The notes under the pieces were generated by a model. That model was not told the DNA's origin. It searched no databases and was given only the letters and a program-made list of their open reading frames with translations. A stretch of DNA of 64,000 nucleotides from Arachnopeziza araneosa (Eukaryota; Ascomycota; Leotiomycetes; Helotiales; Arachnopezizaceae), in the NCBI GenBank assembly GCA_003988855.1, contig QYAI01000067.1, forward strand, positions 90,318 through 154,317. Direction: 5' to 3'. The stretch's first letter is position 1. Each line of letters starts with the position of its first letter. The translations under genes were made by a program, and so were the position numbers. Of the stretch, positions 36,915-48,577 are shown piece after piece.

Positions 36915-38993
36915 ATGCCACCAAAAGGACGCGGCGGGGCACGAGGCAGAGGTCGTGGACGAGGCAAAGCTCTTGCAACTACAGCACCAGACCCTGAAGT
37001 AGCTCCCAACGACGTCCCTGGGAGTCAATCCACCGATACAACCGCTGAAAATGATCCTTCCGAGCCTTCAAACCCAGTCCCTAAAGTTGTGACTCCCCAA
37101 AACTTCAATGACCCCCCCTCACCAAATTCATCTCCTGCGACTGTACCTACCGAAACACCCGCACCGACTCCAGCACGCATTCTTCCTCCTCCGAAAAATT
37201 ACACTACAACTCCATCTGCTAGTACAAGGGGTGGTCGAGTTGGGAGAGGTGGTGCACAGGGACCAGAGAAGCCTTCGGCCCCGAGTCGTTTCAAGCCAAA
37301 TGCGATCCGAAGAGATGACGCTGGGCGTGAGCAATTGGCAGCTCAAGAAGCGGCAAGGCAGGCTGCCATACACAAAAACAGTGACAATGAACAGGACAGA
37401 ATTTTCCGAGGGCGAGGCAGAGGCAGAGGTAGAGGAGATGTTATGGGAAGAGGCCGCGGCAAACCTGGGACTGCAAGTGGTATCTTTGGAGTTGCGCCTG
37501 AAGGACTGAGTGAGTCATCCGTGGAACAATGCTAAGTGATTGCTGATTGAAAACTAGAACAAGCTGGGCACGTCACGATTAAGAGGGATGGTGGTGGCTC
37601 ATTAAGTACTGCTAGAAGTGGTGTTAGGTATTCTAATCTGGAACACTCTGGAGGTGGCAGCGGGGGAGGGGGACGTGGTGATGAACGTGGTGGAAACGCC
37701 AGTAAAGGATTTGTCGAAGATCCTGAATACCCCGACGAAGATTCCAGCACACCCCGAGTGAACATTGAAAATATCGACAAGCAAGAGGATGATGATGTTA
37801 TCTTCACGAGTAGCCGTCCTGTGCCCAATAGAAATGGAAAAGGGTTGGGCACCAATGTCGGCTTTGCACCAGTTCGTCTAGAACGAATAGAGCACAAGGA
37901 ACGGGTCACTATTGTCAACACGGGATTGGGAATCAAGTCTGAGGATAAAGATTCTCTTGCGATTGATGAGGTTCCTTCTTCAGTCACTAAGTCAAGAGGT
38001 GAAGGCTACCGGAATGTCAAAGTCAAGACAGAGACTTCTGATGATGTTAATCTGGCCTTCCATGGCCAAGTACCTGCTTCTTCACCACCACTTCAACCTT
38101 CTCTCGTTAAATCTTCGCCGGATTCAAAACAGAACGTGAAATCCATCATTGCAGCTGGTTCTAATGCTCCAGTTGATCTTACTGCTACAGGAAGTCCAGC
38201 TCCAACCGCTGTTCCAACCCTAATCACTGTTCCGGCAAATGCTAGAATAGAGAGGAAACCTCGTCGCCACAGTAGCAAGCGGGAAAAGAAACTTGTTTTT
38301 CAAACGGATGAAGACAAGGAAGAATGGGAGCGTCACCAAGAAGAAATGAACGTTTTACGGGATGAGCTGGCTGGACTCCAGAGTCAGGCCGCCACTGAAT
38401 CAATTGACCCGGATGGAGATGTACAAATGGACGAAATCCCACCTGCTGAGAATAAACAGGGACGATTATATCTCTTTCAATTCCCACCTGTTCTTCCAGT
38501 TCTCTACGATCCACTCACAGAGGAGAAGCCGAGAACCAAAGCTCAGATTGAAAGAGATAGAGAAGGTAAAGGAAAAGGAAAAGAGAAGGAGGAAGACGTT
38601 ATTGTGACGGGTGCTAATACTGGGAAATCTAAAGCGAAAGCAAATATCGATTTAACTGTTGAAGAGACCAAGATCAAACTAGAGGAAGAGGTTGAAATGA
38701 TTGGAGAGAAGAAGCATGAAGATAGGAAGAAACGCGAACCAGTCGTAAACCAAGAAGGATATGTGGGTAAATTGAAGATTTACGAGTCAGGACGGGTCGA
38801 ACTGGATTGGGGTGGAACGAAAATGCTCGTGGATAAGGGCGTTGGTTCGAAGTTCTTGAGCACGGGAGTCATAGTTGATGGTAGAGAGACAGGTGTTCCT
38901 GGAGGTGGACCACCAGAGGGGAAGGCGTTCAGTATGGGACAAATTATGGGAAAATTTGTGCTTACTCCTGATTGGGAAAGCATTATGAATTAA
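36915..38993 (+). CDS. RPC53: RNA polymerase III subunit RPC4/RPC53
   Basis: Two exons, 36915-37509 and 37558-38993, 676 aa; intron GTGAGT..ACTAG. The N-terminus is Arg/Gly-rich (RGGARGRGRGRG and later FRGRGRGRGRG), then SRFKPNAIRRDD, the conserved N-terminal block. The RPC4 domain at the C-terminus shows LYLFQFPPVLP, GYVGKLKIYESGRVELDWGG, LDKGV-like VDKGVGSKFL and FVLTPDWESIM. RPC53 with RPC37 forms the TFIIF-like heterodimer of Pol III, needed for termination and reinitiation at tRNA and 5S genes. The linker is long and acidic with basic stretches (KGKGKEKEE), larger than in yeast (422 aa). Confidence 0.92.
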
Positions 38994-39812
38994 AGAGTGG
39001 TTTTGACGAAAAGCAGCAATGGGTTCTGAACGATGCATTTACAGGGAAAACTGCATAGCTGGGCGTTGGAGGGCATTTGCATTCGGACCATCTGTGGAAA
39101 TGGCTTGATCGAGTAGACGAATGTAATGTTGTATCTGCATAGAACACAGTACTATTCTGTTCCATCTCCCAGAGGAGTTTGTCAGATAGTCTTACGATCT
39201 GTAACATACGACCTTGGCTCGAGTAAGCCTTCATTTTCCCTTGATAGGTAGGTAGCTCTTCCTTTGCTTCTCACTCTCTCAGTTGCAGTCACGCGAATAT
39301 ATATACATTCCACTCGATTGTTTATTCCCAGTTTATCTGCCACGCTTGACAATTCCACAATATGACTTTCCGTCCCCGTCGTGTTCTGTACATTGCCGGT
39401 TCGTCTTCCGCCAGGGGGGGCATGTGGACTTCCCGTCCATGCCGCGCCGCCTCCCGCGATGGCGCTGCTCGCTGCATAAAAATACCACCGAACCTCCCGA
39501 TTCGGAGCCCCGAGTCTGACCACCAATTCTGGGGGTGAGGTATTATCTCAGCGATGTTTGGATTCCTTCTCTCTTCATCCTTCTCTCTCTTCGTCCTTCC
39601 CTCTCTTCGTCCTTCCCTCTCTCTTGCTGCTCTCTCTCACGCCGGGAGTTCTGTCTGTATCACCAAAGGACCAGTACCCAATGCTATCCATTTTGACCTA
39701 GACACAATTGATAGGAACTTTGTAGTCTCTATTTCTCGAACGAACGGGGCTGAGTAGTCCTCAGCAGCTCCTTGCTCCTCCAAAATCAGAGCAGAGTGAA
39801 ACATCATCCAGA
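38994..39812. other. Intergenic region
   Basis: No supported gene. A CTCTCTTCGTCCTTCC pyrimidine-rich repeat occurs at about 39568-39620 upstream of the monooxygenase. Confidence 0.4.
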
Positions 39813-41158
39813 ATGGCCGACGCTGATTCCATACATCTCATCATCATTGGTGCAGGCCTGGCAGGTCTCTCTGCAGGCATCTCGACCAAAGTAGCGAATC
39901 CAAACCACAAAGTCACCATCCTCGAGTCTGTCAAGGAACTCGCAGAAGTCGGCGTACGTGGAACCTGTTTTTCACTGACTCTACTGACAGAATGCAGGCC
40001 GGACTTCAGCTCACGCCGAACGCAACCCGTCTCTTCAAACCATGGGGTATATATGATGGATTGGTAGAAAAAGCCACCTTCCCCAAACAGCTCTCGGTCC
40101 ACCGCTACGACGGCACCAAACTTCTCGCACATGAACCCCATTTCCAAGATCAGATTGCAGAGCGCTACCCCGCTCCCTTTTGGGGAATGCATCGAGTTGA
40201 TCTCCAGAGAGCGATGGCGTCACGCTGTGAGGAGTTAGGCGTCACATTCAGATTAGGGAGTAAAGTTGTGAATGTGGATTTTGATAACGCTGAGGTTACT
40301 ATTGAGGGAGGCGAGGAGATCAAGGGAGACGTAGTTCTTTGCACGGATGGCCTCTGGTCCGCTACACGCTCTCAGTTTCTAGGGAGGCCTTCCCCAGCCA
40401 TCTTAACAGGAGACTTGGCCTACCGTATCGCAATCAATACCGACGATATAACCGGTCCCGATGCTCCAGAGCTGAAGAAATTCATCACCGATTCCACGGT
40501 CAATTTCTGGGTTGGTCCAGGTACCCACGTTGTCGCATACACGATGCGTGCCGGCTCAGTATACAACATCGTGCTTCTCTGCCCGGACAACCTCCCGCCG
40601 GAGATCACCAAAACCGAAGGCGATCTAGAAGAGATGAAAGGCCTATTCGAAGGTTGGGACCCGATCTTACGAAAATTCCTCAATCAAGTCAAAGGCGTCG
40701 CGAAATGGAAACTCATGTGGCTGGACGCTCTCCCCGAGTGGGCCAACAGCAGAGGGACCTTCCTCATGGCAGGCGACTGCTGCCACCCCATGCTTCCCTA
40801 CCTCGCCCAGGGCGCGAACTCTTCCCTTGAAGACGGCGCAGTCCTGGGATACCTCATCGGGAAGGTCCAAGCAAGCAAGAAGGAGGCGCAGCTCCCCCAT
40901 GCAACAAGACTCTATCAGGATCTGCGGAAAGAGAGGGGCGAGCTAATCCAGAAGGAGACGTTCAAACAGCGACACGATTTCCACCTCCCCGATGGCGAGG
41001 AGCAGCGCGAGAGGGATGCGCTCATGACGGGTATGCTAGGCGCGGAGCCGAGGGCGGATTTCCCCAGTCGCTGGACTTGTCCCAGGGTCCAGAGGTGGTT
41101 GTACGGGTATGATTCTTATGCAGAGGCTGAGAAGGGCTTTCGAGAGAATCCGTTTTGA
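39813..41158 (+). CDS. FAD-dependent monooxygenase (salicylate-hydroxylase-like)
   Basis: Two exons, 39813-39953 and 39998-41158, 433 aa; the intron is GTACGT..TGCAG. Residues 8-22 hold the GxGxxG dinucleotide motif (IIIGAGLAGLSAGIS), with the acidic residue closing strand 2 in TILES. GAGLQLTPNATRLF and the DG motif (CTDGLWSATR) follow. The GD motif is MAGDCCHPMLPYLAQGAN; most relatives have Ala-Ala before His, here Cys-Cys. This is the group A flavoprotein hydroxylase layout, which uses NAD(P)H and oxygen to hydroxylate aromatic acids such as salicylate. No signal peptide or C-terminal membrane helix. It is convergent with the aldo/keto reductase, 350 bp away; shared pathway use is possible but unproven. 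Confidence 0.9.
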
Positions 41159-41511
41159 GTGGGCGTGTGAATAGATCTATGTGCTGGTGTGGAAATTATG
41201 ATGGATGCAGACCAGATGAGTTGTCTAATCGTGCACTAAAAAGTGAGTTTAAGAGTAGTCTTAGAGCATAGTGAACTAGTCTTTGCGATGTTTCATTATA
41301 TAGAAGTTATAGGATATTAAAGATTCATCACTTGAAAAAGCCAAACTGCGTTTGCGACTTTGAAACTTCAATTTTCATCTCATTACGAAATAACCAGTCA
41401 GGATTTCCAATTCTCAAGGAGGCAATAAATCTCAAGGAGACAATATATCACACACTAAGCCAGCTATATATCCCCTAAATATATCAACCATAAACTCCAC
41501 CACTCCTCTCT
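41159..41511. other. Convergent 3' spacer
   Basis: AT-rich spacer between the stop codons of the monooxygenase and the aldo/keto reductase; no gene. Confidence 0.5.
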
Positions 41512-42692
41512 TTACACACCATCCAAGCCCTCAAAAAGCTGGATCCCCAGCCGCTCACTCGGGTTGCTAAACCGGGTCAACCAGCGCCTCCCGACATACC
41601 TCAACCTGCCCAGGTCCTTGAAGCGCAAGCCGCACTTCTGCTCGGCCTCAAAGTTCTCCACGATATGGCCCCGCGACGCACTCTTCGGGATGACGCTGGT
41701 GCCGCGGCCGATGCCCCACGCGAGGGCAACCTGGGCAGCGGTGCAGTCGAGCTCCTCGGCCAGGGACAGCAGGACCGGGTTCTGGAGCAGCGGCGGGGGC
41801 GGGGGTCGCGTCGACGAGTTGGGGTAGAAGGGGTTGGCGTTGCCTAGGGGCGAGTAGGCTGTCACGGCGATGCCGAGGAGCGCGTGCGTGCGCAGCCAGT
41901 CGCGCTGCTGCAGGTACGGGTGCAGCTCCATCTGGTGCACGGCGGGCGTGACGCCCGTGGCCGAGATGATCTCTCGGAGCTGGGCCGGGGAGAAGTTGCT
42001 GATCCCCAGGTTGAGGACGCGGGATTTGGGGATGCTGATGAGGGACTTCCAGGTCTGAGAAGGGTTAGTGTGATTGGGTGGGTAGAGGAGGGTAATGGTA
42101 TGCCCACCTCGACGTAATCCAATTCCACCTTTTCTGAGCCTCGAGAGCTGCCGAACGGCCAGTGCATGAGATATAAATCGAGGTAGTCCAATCCCAGATC
42201 GTCCAGGGTCTTGTTGAGCGCTGCTTCCACGACAGAGGCATTCCCATGACTTTATCACCAGTCAGCTCATGGTCATCTCACATCTCATCTCAACCAACTC
42301 CAATTGGATTCTCAAAGAGGAAAATAAGGGGAAAATAAGAGGAAAATAAGAAGAAAAACTCACTCTCCATTCCACAGTTTCGACGTGACCCAAATGTCCC
42401 CCCTCGTGAGATTTGCCTTCTTCAGCCCATCCGCGATGCCCCTCCCAACCGCCTTCTCATTGCCATACGCCGCCGCGCAGTCAATCTGTCGGTAGCCCGT
42501 CTGGATGGCGAGCGAGACGACGTCCGATGTGTTCTGCTCCGAGGTCCTGAGCCCCCAGGTCCCGAAGCCGAGGAGCGGTTGCGGCGTGGTGCGCTGCGAG
42601 GGGCCGGCCTTGAGCAGCGCTTGTTGCGTCCCTGCGCTGATTAGAGAAGGGAATAGCATCGTAGTGATGAGGGCGAGAGGCTTCATTGTCAT
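41512..42692 (-). CDS. Aldo/keto reductase with N-terminal signal-like segment
   Basis: Three exons on the minus strand: 42692-42364, 42249-42108 and 42054-41512, 337 aa. The catalytic tetrad is visible: Asp in RQIDCAAAYGNE, Tyr in the same segment, Lys in WVTSKLWN, His in LYLMHWPFG. NLGISNFSPAQL and the NADP-binding VIPKSAS motif follow. The splice between exons 1 and 2 uses an AAAG acceptor and gives LWNGDHGNASVV, matching the family's LWN-x-x-H pattern. Residues 1-20 (MTMKPLALITTMLFPSLISA) form a signal peptide, unusual for an enzyme class that is normally cytosolic. Substrate unknown; aldehydes or ketones are reduced with NADPH. Exon 3 is GC-rich compared with its surroundings. Confidence 0.9.
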
Positions 42693-43646
42693 GGATTGGC
42701 TGACGTGAGTGATGAATTGCTAGGCAGTGGAGTGCTGGAGATGAGAATCGGCGACACTCTTGGGATATACATGATACACTTGTGTATGAGATGACGTTAT
42801 TTTGAAGGTTGGGGTGATCTCAGGGGTGGTTTTAAGCGAGAGCAGCTTTTGCCGACTTGTCTTCCTCTCCTTCCATCTTGAGCATACTCTGGAAGCATTT
42901 AGATCTCGATAGCTGCTATTATAAGGTCTATTTATTTTCGTATACCTAGAATGGTTCTGCACCCGACATGGTATTATGAACCAACAACATCAATATACCA
43001 CGTGAATCACTGGATTCGATACTCCGAGGACGATGACCTTTTTGGCTGACTTGAGAAGCTATGCTGGCAAAGAACGAGCAGCTGTTGAGCTCAACCATTC
43101 GGGTTGCGTTATGCCTCCTTTTTTATGATAGTGAGATCTTATCATGATTTTCATGGACATGGAGCTAAAATCTATTGCAGCGTCATTGATCAAAGGGCAA
43201 TGCCCTCCTCTCGAAAAGCCTTCCCTTGAGATGGAAGTGCGGCCATTTACGATTAGTTCCAAGCTGATGCTAACAAGCTCAAAACATGCGGTGGCAAATC
43301 AACAAAGGAACGAAAGTGGTGAAGAATTAGCCTATTGATGTCTTGGCTTGACCTCAGTGATTATGGCAGTGCAAAAGTCCTACTTAAATCGGCAATGGGG
43401 CTTGTACTCAAGCTAATATCGAACTTACTCATTACACCAACAAACCACAACGTTTAACATACAAGAGTCCTTTCAACCTCGTATAATGGGCTGAGCTCGC
43501 TTAGAGCTAGTACGCTAGATAGGAGGAGTTAGTACAACGGCTGAAATATTGTGGCTTAAAGCTGAACCTCACTTCGACAAAGCCACATCTAAGTCAGATT
43601 TCAATTGTAGGACAGAATTACTGTAGGAAATATCCGAGAATTGAAA
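42693..43646. other. Intergenic region upstream of the aldo/keto reductase
   Basis: No supported gene; short overlapping frames only. Confidence 0.4.
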
Positions 43647-44460
43647 TGGCGTCAAGCAGTACCGCAAAAGCAAATACGCCACTCAAGTTTGGTACCATGC
43701 CCTTTCCATATGGCTCTGACACTGCTAACCAGGCCGGAAGACGTACCGAGTGACTTTACTGAAGAGAAAGAGCGGTCTGCCCGTAAATACTGGGGAGATG
43801 TACTCGTACTATCTGGGAATGCTCCTCCATTCAATCCCCGTCTCTCTTCACTGGTAGTTGCAATATGCGACTTCGCCAATGCCACAACACCTCATCTGAC
43901 ACCAAAAATCAGCGACCATAAGCACGCCATCGTATATCTCATGCCCGAATCAGAATCATCTTCATTCTATTAACGTTACCTTCCTAGCCCGAGAACCTCC
44001 CGCGTTCGCCACCCAGTTTTTCTTGGGTGGTAAGACTCGCGCAAAGGCCTGGCAAAGTCCTGACAGAGGCCGACCGCTTCCTAGATAGCGTGCTTGTCGT
44101 CAAGGAGAAGAGGACTTAGGTCGACCCCTTCATGGGCAGCAAGTACCCGGTTGTATGCGGTGAAGGCCGTGAGGATCGGCTTGCTTTCCTCGCAATCCTC
44201 TTCACTTGGCGAGCGCATCGTGAGCGGATCGACACCGAGTCAGAGCAGATTCGGTACTTATTTCTGCACACGTCTTTCCCTGTCTGTGCCCGACACACTT
44301 CCCACATTGTGTTCCACCAGCACCGGCTCTCGACCAAACCTTGCAACTAAGTTACACATGCAGATTAGCTGAGGGAACGCTAGCGGATCGGATCCGAGAA
44401 GCTTACAAAAAGTATCCGATGTTTCGAAATACAATGCTCCATCATATCTCCAAAAGGTTC
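43647..44460 (+). pseudogene. Possible decayed coding segments
   Basis: Three protein-like stretches on the plus strand lie in different frames with stops between them. One starts ATG at 43647 (TPLKFGTMPFPYGSDTAN, ending in a stop). A second is near 44050-44280 (ADRFLDSVLVVKEK, stop, then MGSKYPVVCGEGREDRLAF). A third is near 44360-44460 (LAEGTLADRIREAYKKYPMF). No family is recognised. The pattern suggests an eroded gene, but chance open frames cannot be ruled out. Confidence 0.3.
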
Positions 44461-44478
44461 AGCTTTCACAGCCTTTGT

Positions 44479-44618
44479 TGTTTGTGCTTGTTTTTTATTT
44501 GTTGTTTTTTTGTTGTTTGTTTGTTGTTTGGTTGTTGTTTGTTTGTTGTTTGTTGTTTTTTTGTTGTTTGTTTGTTGTTTGTTTGTTGTTTGTTTGTTGT
44601 TTGTTTGTTGTTTGTTGT
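44479..44618. repeat. TTTGTTG-rich low-complexity tract
   Basis: Irregular repetition of GTTTGTTGTTT units (period about 11) for roughly 140 bp. Open frames here read only Leu, Phe, Cys and Val and are not genes. Confidence 0.9.
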
Positions 44619-45090
44619 GAGCTTTCTGTGGGGTTTGGATCATATGGTCCGGTGGAGGAGGCATGTCCCTAGGAGATGGGACCAGGATCTGTTCATCGAG
44701 TTCACGGTCATCTTTAGCCATATTCCTATTCACAGCGACATCGATACTGTCTCGTAGGAAGTTGATGTCCATTCCCGCTCTGGTACCAACTCGTCATGTG
44801 GATGGCTGTAAAGTGTTGATGTCCAATGGTTCGCGCTGTGGAACGATTGCTCGCTCGTGCTGTCACTTATCTGTAATGCTCCGAGAGTTTATATAATATC
44901 ACTCAAGCAGTCTCTGGACGAGAATTCTGTATTGTGCTATATTGGTGTGTGTGACTCTGAAGAGAGAAGGAGGAAATGAGCTCGTGGCTCCTAAATACTA
45001 CTAGCTAGCGTGGCTGCCTGAGGCAGGCCACAACAGTTTATGCTCCTGTAGGATTGACATGCGTTGCTCTTCCATGATCAGCGCTTGGAT

Positions 45091-45624
45091 CTAGGTTCTT
45101 ACAAAATCAAGGGCTCTCCAAAGTGTGTGGTAAATTGGAGGAGGATTTGAGACCGAGAGTATCCGATCTGGATCGTTTTGGTCGCGACCCGGATCATCAC
45201 TGCTCGGATCTTCTTTGTTGAGGTTGTATATTAAAGGATGACCGAGAGCTAAGCTAGGAGATGTGGTGTCTAAATACATGCTAAGCGAGCCATTGCTAAG
45301 TGATATTCTCATGGTGACATTCTTGGATCAACACAAATTTCAATAAAGATAAAACCTCACCTTTTTCAGACTTGGTCTCACATTGAAATCTCTTGCTCTC
45401 GTTGTAAACCTTTCCATCTCGAGCTTTATGTGCAAGCTCAAGTTACGGGTTCCGTACACCGGGTTCTGTATTTTGCTTCCCTTCGAATTCGTATGAATGA
45501 AGAGAGTTAGCTGGGTTAAAACATCTGCAAATATATAGATATACAGACCCTTGATGATACTCATACATAAAATAGAAGTTGTGCAAAATCTAGTCAACTG
45601 AGCGCCCGGTATAAATCTGCTCAT
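45091..45624 (-). CDS. Candidate small spliced protein (unknown)
   Basis: Two open segments on the minus strand join in phase 0 across 45360-45322 (GTGAGG..CCAAG, 39 nt). Exon 1 ends RARDFNVRPSLKK; exon 2 continues NVTMRISLSNGSLSMYLD and ends at the stop at 45091. The intron is shorter than the others here and uses an AAG acceptor. The true start within 45624-45420 is unknown; the internal MERFTTRARDFN is a possibility. No family recognised. Confidence 0.3.
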
Positions 45625-46339
45625 GCCAACTTAGTCAGTTGCTTGACATGGATTTAAAAAGTATATGAAGAGCATCGAAAAGGTAGCATTTCTAAAGGAG
45701 AGTATTGGTGCATGAAATTATTTGATTGAGTGTCTAAATTATCTCTATGCTAGTCTAGAGCATACGCAGTCAATAGTATAGATGTGTAGCCAAGTATAGC
45801 GCTATTGCAGCGTGACAAGCATCAAAAGAGTTCAAAATTAGGCACAAATCCAAAGCCTACTTCTTATTACTTTTAGGTATAAGCCCATGTCCAATTCAGT
45901 CTTATGGAGGAAAGCGAAGCCAAAAGAGGTGAAGTGGCCCTAAAATGCTGAAAATTGAATTGTTCGAGAAATCTTCAAGCTCGAGTCGAAAAATTAGAGC
46001 CCTTGAGTATTTAAACAAGATCGGGGTGCATTTTATGAGTTATCAAAAAGCCAACTGAGAGATTACAATCTGAAGATGAGAGCGAAAGTATTTTGGAAAA
46101 ATATCCAGGATTTTGTAGCCAAAATCCAAGAAGATATCTAGTTATCAGTCACAAGGAATCTCACAGCAAATTTGACCAAACTTGATTCATTTCGCTGCTT
46201 GATGTTCTCATCCTCCTGCCTGACTTTCAGTCTGCAGACCAAAGATTAGCCAATAGCTTGTACCAGAGATCAAACCTTGCAGAAGTTATCTTCGATTTAT
46301 GGCAAATTAACTTCGCGGGCAATCTATGCCAAGAGTCAC
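45625..46339. other. AT-rich gene-poor region
   Basis: No coding segment supported; lies downstream of the second 2EXR gene. Confidence 0.4.
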
Positions 46340-46999
46340 CTACCACCGTGCTACAAACATTATAAGCTTTACCTTCACGAAACCATGAGTCAAACTTACA
46401 GTCCAAATATCGTACGGTTTTACGTTTCCTTCACTAATTGTCTCCTCATCAAATTTCTCAACCATTTGGCCTCTTGGTGTGACAATCGCATGCTCCAACC
46501 ACTCCACATAGCCTGGAAAAGAAGTGACGCTGCCATAAATCCTTGCACGCTTGACCCCTCTCACCCCTTCAAACAGCCTCAAGACGTCATAGCTAGCACT
46601 CCCATATTGGGCTTGAGAGACCTCAATTGTGAGTTCCTCGATATCTGAGAAGGCATCGCTCGCACTCGCTTGGATGAAGTTGGGATCGCAGTCTAGTCGC
46701 ACGCGGATGTGATATCGTCGAATGAGGGCTATGGTCGACGGGATCTTGATGGTTTCGTAGTAGAGACGTAGACGGGGAAGACCGGTGAGAAGGTTCGAGT
46801 GCGCCAGGAAGGTATTGCATCCGTAAAGGATCTGGCTGGCTTCTTGATGGACCTGCTTGCAGAGTTGAAGGATTTCGGGGTGGAGAGGAGGGTCACCTAA
46901 GGGGCGTGGTTTTGAGAGGGGTGGAAGGATAAGGAGTTGCTGATAGATTTGATTGCGAATTTCTCCAGGAAGGTCTAGAAACGTGAGACTAGACATCAT
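46340..46999 (-). CDS. 2EXR-domain protein, small
   Basis: 219 aa on the minus strand from tandem ATGs (46999 and 46996; MMSSLTFLDLPGEIRNQIYQ). The 2EXR core spans residues 5-80, with LHPEILQLCKQVHQEASQILYGCNTFL. The later half continues the usual LRR-like strand/helix pattern. A GTAAGT donor occurs in frame at 46399 after DIWT, with a TAG acceptor about 60 nt on, so the last 20 residues may be replaced by a short second exon. It shares the domain with the protein at 34.4-36.4 kb, but the two differ greatly in length and do not look like a recent duplication. Role unknown. Confidence 0.75.
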   Translation of the reverse strand: MMSSLTFLDLPGEIRNQIYQQLLILPPLSKPRPLGDPPLHPEILQLCKQVHQEASQILYGCNTFLAHSNLLTGLPRLRLYYETIKIPSTIALIRRYHIRVRLDCDPNFIQASASDAFSDIEELTIEVSQAQYGSASYDVLRLFEGVRGVKRARIYGSVTSFPGYVEWLEHAIVTPRGQMVEKFDEETISEGNVKPYDIWTVSLTHGFVKVKLIMFVARW

Positions 47000-47248
47000 G
47001 AGAGAGTTATATAACTTCAATTCTGATGAATAAATCAATTGGGATTTGTTGAAGCAAGAGATAGTTGTTGTCCCGGTCAAAGAAAGCCGCGGTGGGATGA
47101 TAATGCACATGTAGGGATGTCGATAGCGCATGGCGTCACAGCATCATGCCAGGGGTCGGGGCCTTGCGTGCTCTTAACGACATCTCTCCAAATCTGATCC
47201 TTCACTCGAAGCAAACGACACAACCGTGACAATCGTTTCTTGCTAAAC

Positions 47249-48141
47249 ATGGCGCATTCATTCCTTACCGTCATATCTGAACTCTTCGGCTGGGTTTACA
47301 CCTTCTGCTGGTCTCTCTCTTTCTACCCTCAGCCTCTACTAAACTTTCGGCGTAAGTCAACGACAGGCACAACTATCGATTTTCCTGCCATAAATGTATT
47401 TGGCTTTATGGCATACTTCACATCGAATGCGGCATTCCTATATTCTTCCCAAATTCGACACGAATATGCTTTGAGGAATAAGGGTCTCACTCCAACGGTC
47501 CAGTTCAATGACTTGGCCTTCGCGGGGCATGCTGTCATAATCACAATAATCACACTTTCGCAATTTGTTCCTTCCATATGGGGCTTTGAGAAGAGAGGAA
47601 AGGGTGCTGGAGCAAGGCCTAGCAAAGGAATACTGGGCATATTGGTCGGCAGTTTTGTGGGAGTTGGAATTGTTGCTCTAATTGTCACTACTAGACATGA
47701 TGAGGATCCAAAGACTGGCTGGGCATGGATAGACGTGGTATGGTTCCTTATTAAAGCATTAGAAACCTTCGCACTAATTTCCTTCAGATTTACGCAATAT
47801 CCTACGTCAAGTTATTCATAACGCTCGTAAAATACACACCACAAATAATTACAAATTACCGAAATCATTCTACGCAAGGCTGGTCCATAGGACAGATTCT
47901 CTTGGACTTTGTCGGTGGTACACTCTCGATAGCACAGCTTGGTATTGACAGTTATCAACAAGGAGATTGGTCTGGCGTTACTGGAAACCCTGTCAAGTTT
48001 GCGTTAGGGAATATCAGTATGTTCTTTGACGTGATCTTCATAGTCCAGCATTACTGGCTCTATCCGGGGAATAAGAGTAAAGCCTTTCCGGAAGAAGATC
48101 CTCTGCTGGATGGCGAGAGCAGAGAGCAGAGAATAGAATAG
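47249..48141 (+). CDS. Cystinosin-like lysosomal/vacuolar cystine transporter
   Basis: Two exons, 47249-47737 and 47788-48141, 280 aa; the donor is GTATGG and the acceptor CTTCAG. Seven hydrophobic helices. Both PQ-loop motifs are present: SLSFYPQPLLNFRRKSTTG near the start and LVKYTPQIITNYRNHSTQGWSI in the second half. The next helix contains DFVGGTLSIAQLGID, the conserved Asp of the family. The C-terminal tail is acidic and carries an EEDPLLD dileucine-type segment that fits vacuolar sorting. Human cystinosin and yeast Ers1 export cystine from the lysosome/vacuole with a proton. The start is ATG at 47249; it is divergent from the 2EXR gene with only about 250 bp between. Confidence 0.92.
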
Positions 48142-48331
48142 ATAAAGAAAACAATGCAAGCGATAAAATATTCATATCTTTCTCACACTCATCTCTAGTA
48201 CGATTTATCGCAAAATTATCGAGTACGTACAAAAGTTGAGAACTGTGGTCCCATCCCCTGTCTATTTCCACTGGTTTCAATACGTGAATGTGCTTTATAG
48301 AAGAAAATGCAAGATGTAGTTCAAACATAGT

Positions 48332-48577
48332 TTAAAAAATATACTTGTCCTCTTCTCTGACACTTTCATCGTGAACTGCGATTTTACTTTTCCAAGACAT
48401 ACTACAGAAGGAGGTCTCAAAGCCTGGAGTCGAAGTCTCAAAGCCTCCATTATCATCTTCTTCCCTTACTTGCGTTCTAAAAGCTTTAAAACTACATCTT
48501 CCTGATTTAACTTTAGATATCCCAGGACATTTGGATATGTCGATGACAGGTGTGTCACTAGTTGGTCCTCCGTGCAT
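48332..48577 (-). CDS. Hypothetical short ORF (weak)
   Basis: 81 codons from ATG on the minus strand, charged and Ser-rich (GISKVKSGRCSFKAFR, FETSTPGFETSF). An overlapping frame upstream (48466-48825) is also open. Nothing recognised; may be spurious. Confidence 0.2.
   Translation of the reverse strand: MHGGPTSDTPVIDISKCPGISKVKSGRCSFKAFRTQVREEDDNGGFETSTPGFETSFCSMSWKSKIAVHDESVREEDKYIF

Noticed and set aside
39813..42692. Secondary-metabolite cluster around the monooxygenase and aldo/keto reductase
   Set aside because: No backbone synthase, cluster transporter or pathway regulator lies next to them within the window; two redox enzymes are not enough.
44341..44757. Long open frames on both strands over the TTTGTTG tract
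   Set aside because: They exist only because the repeat lacks stop codons; the translations are low-complexity Leu/Phe/Cys or Asn/Gln/Thr.
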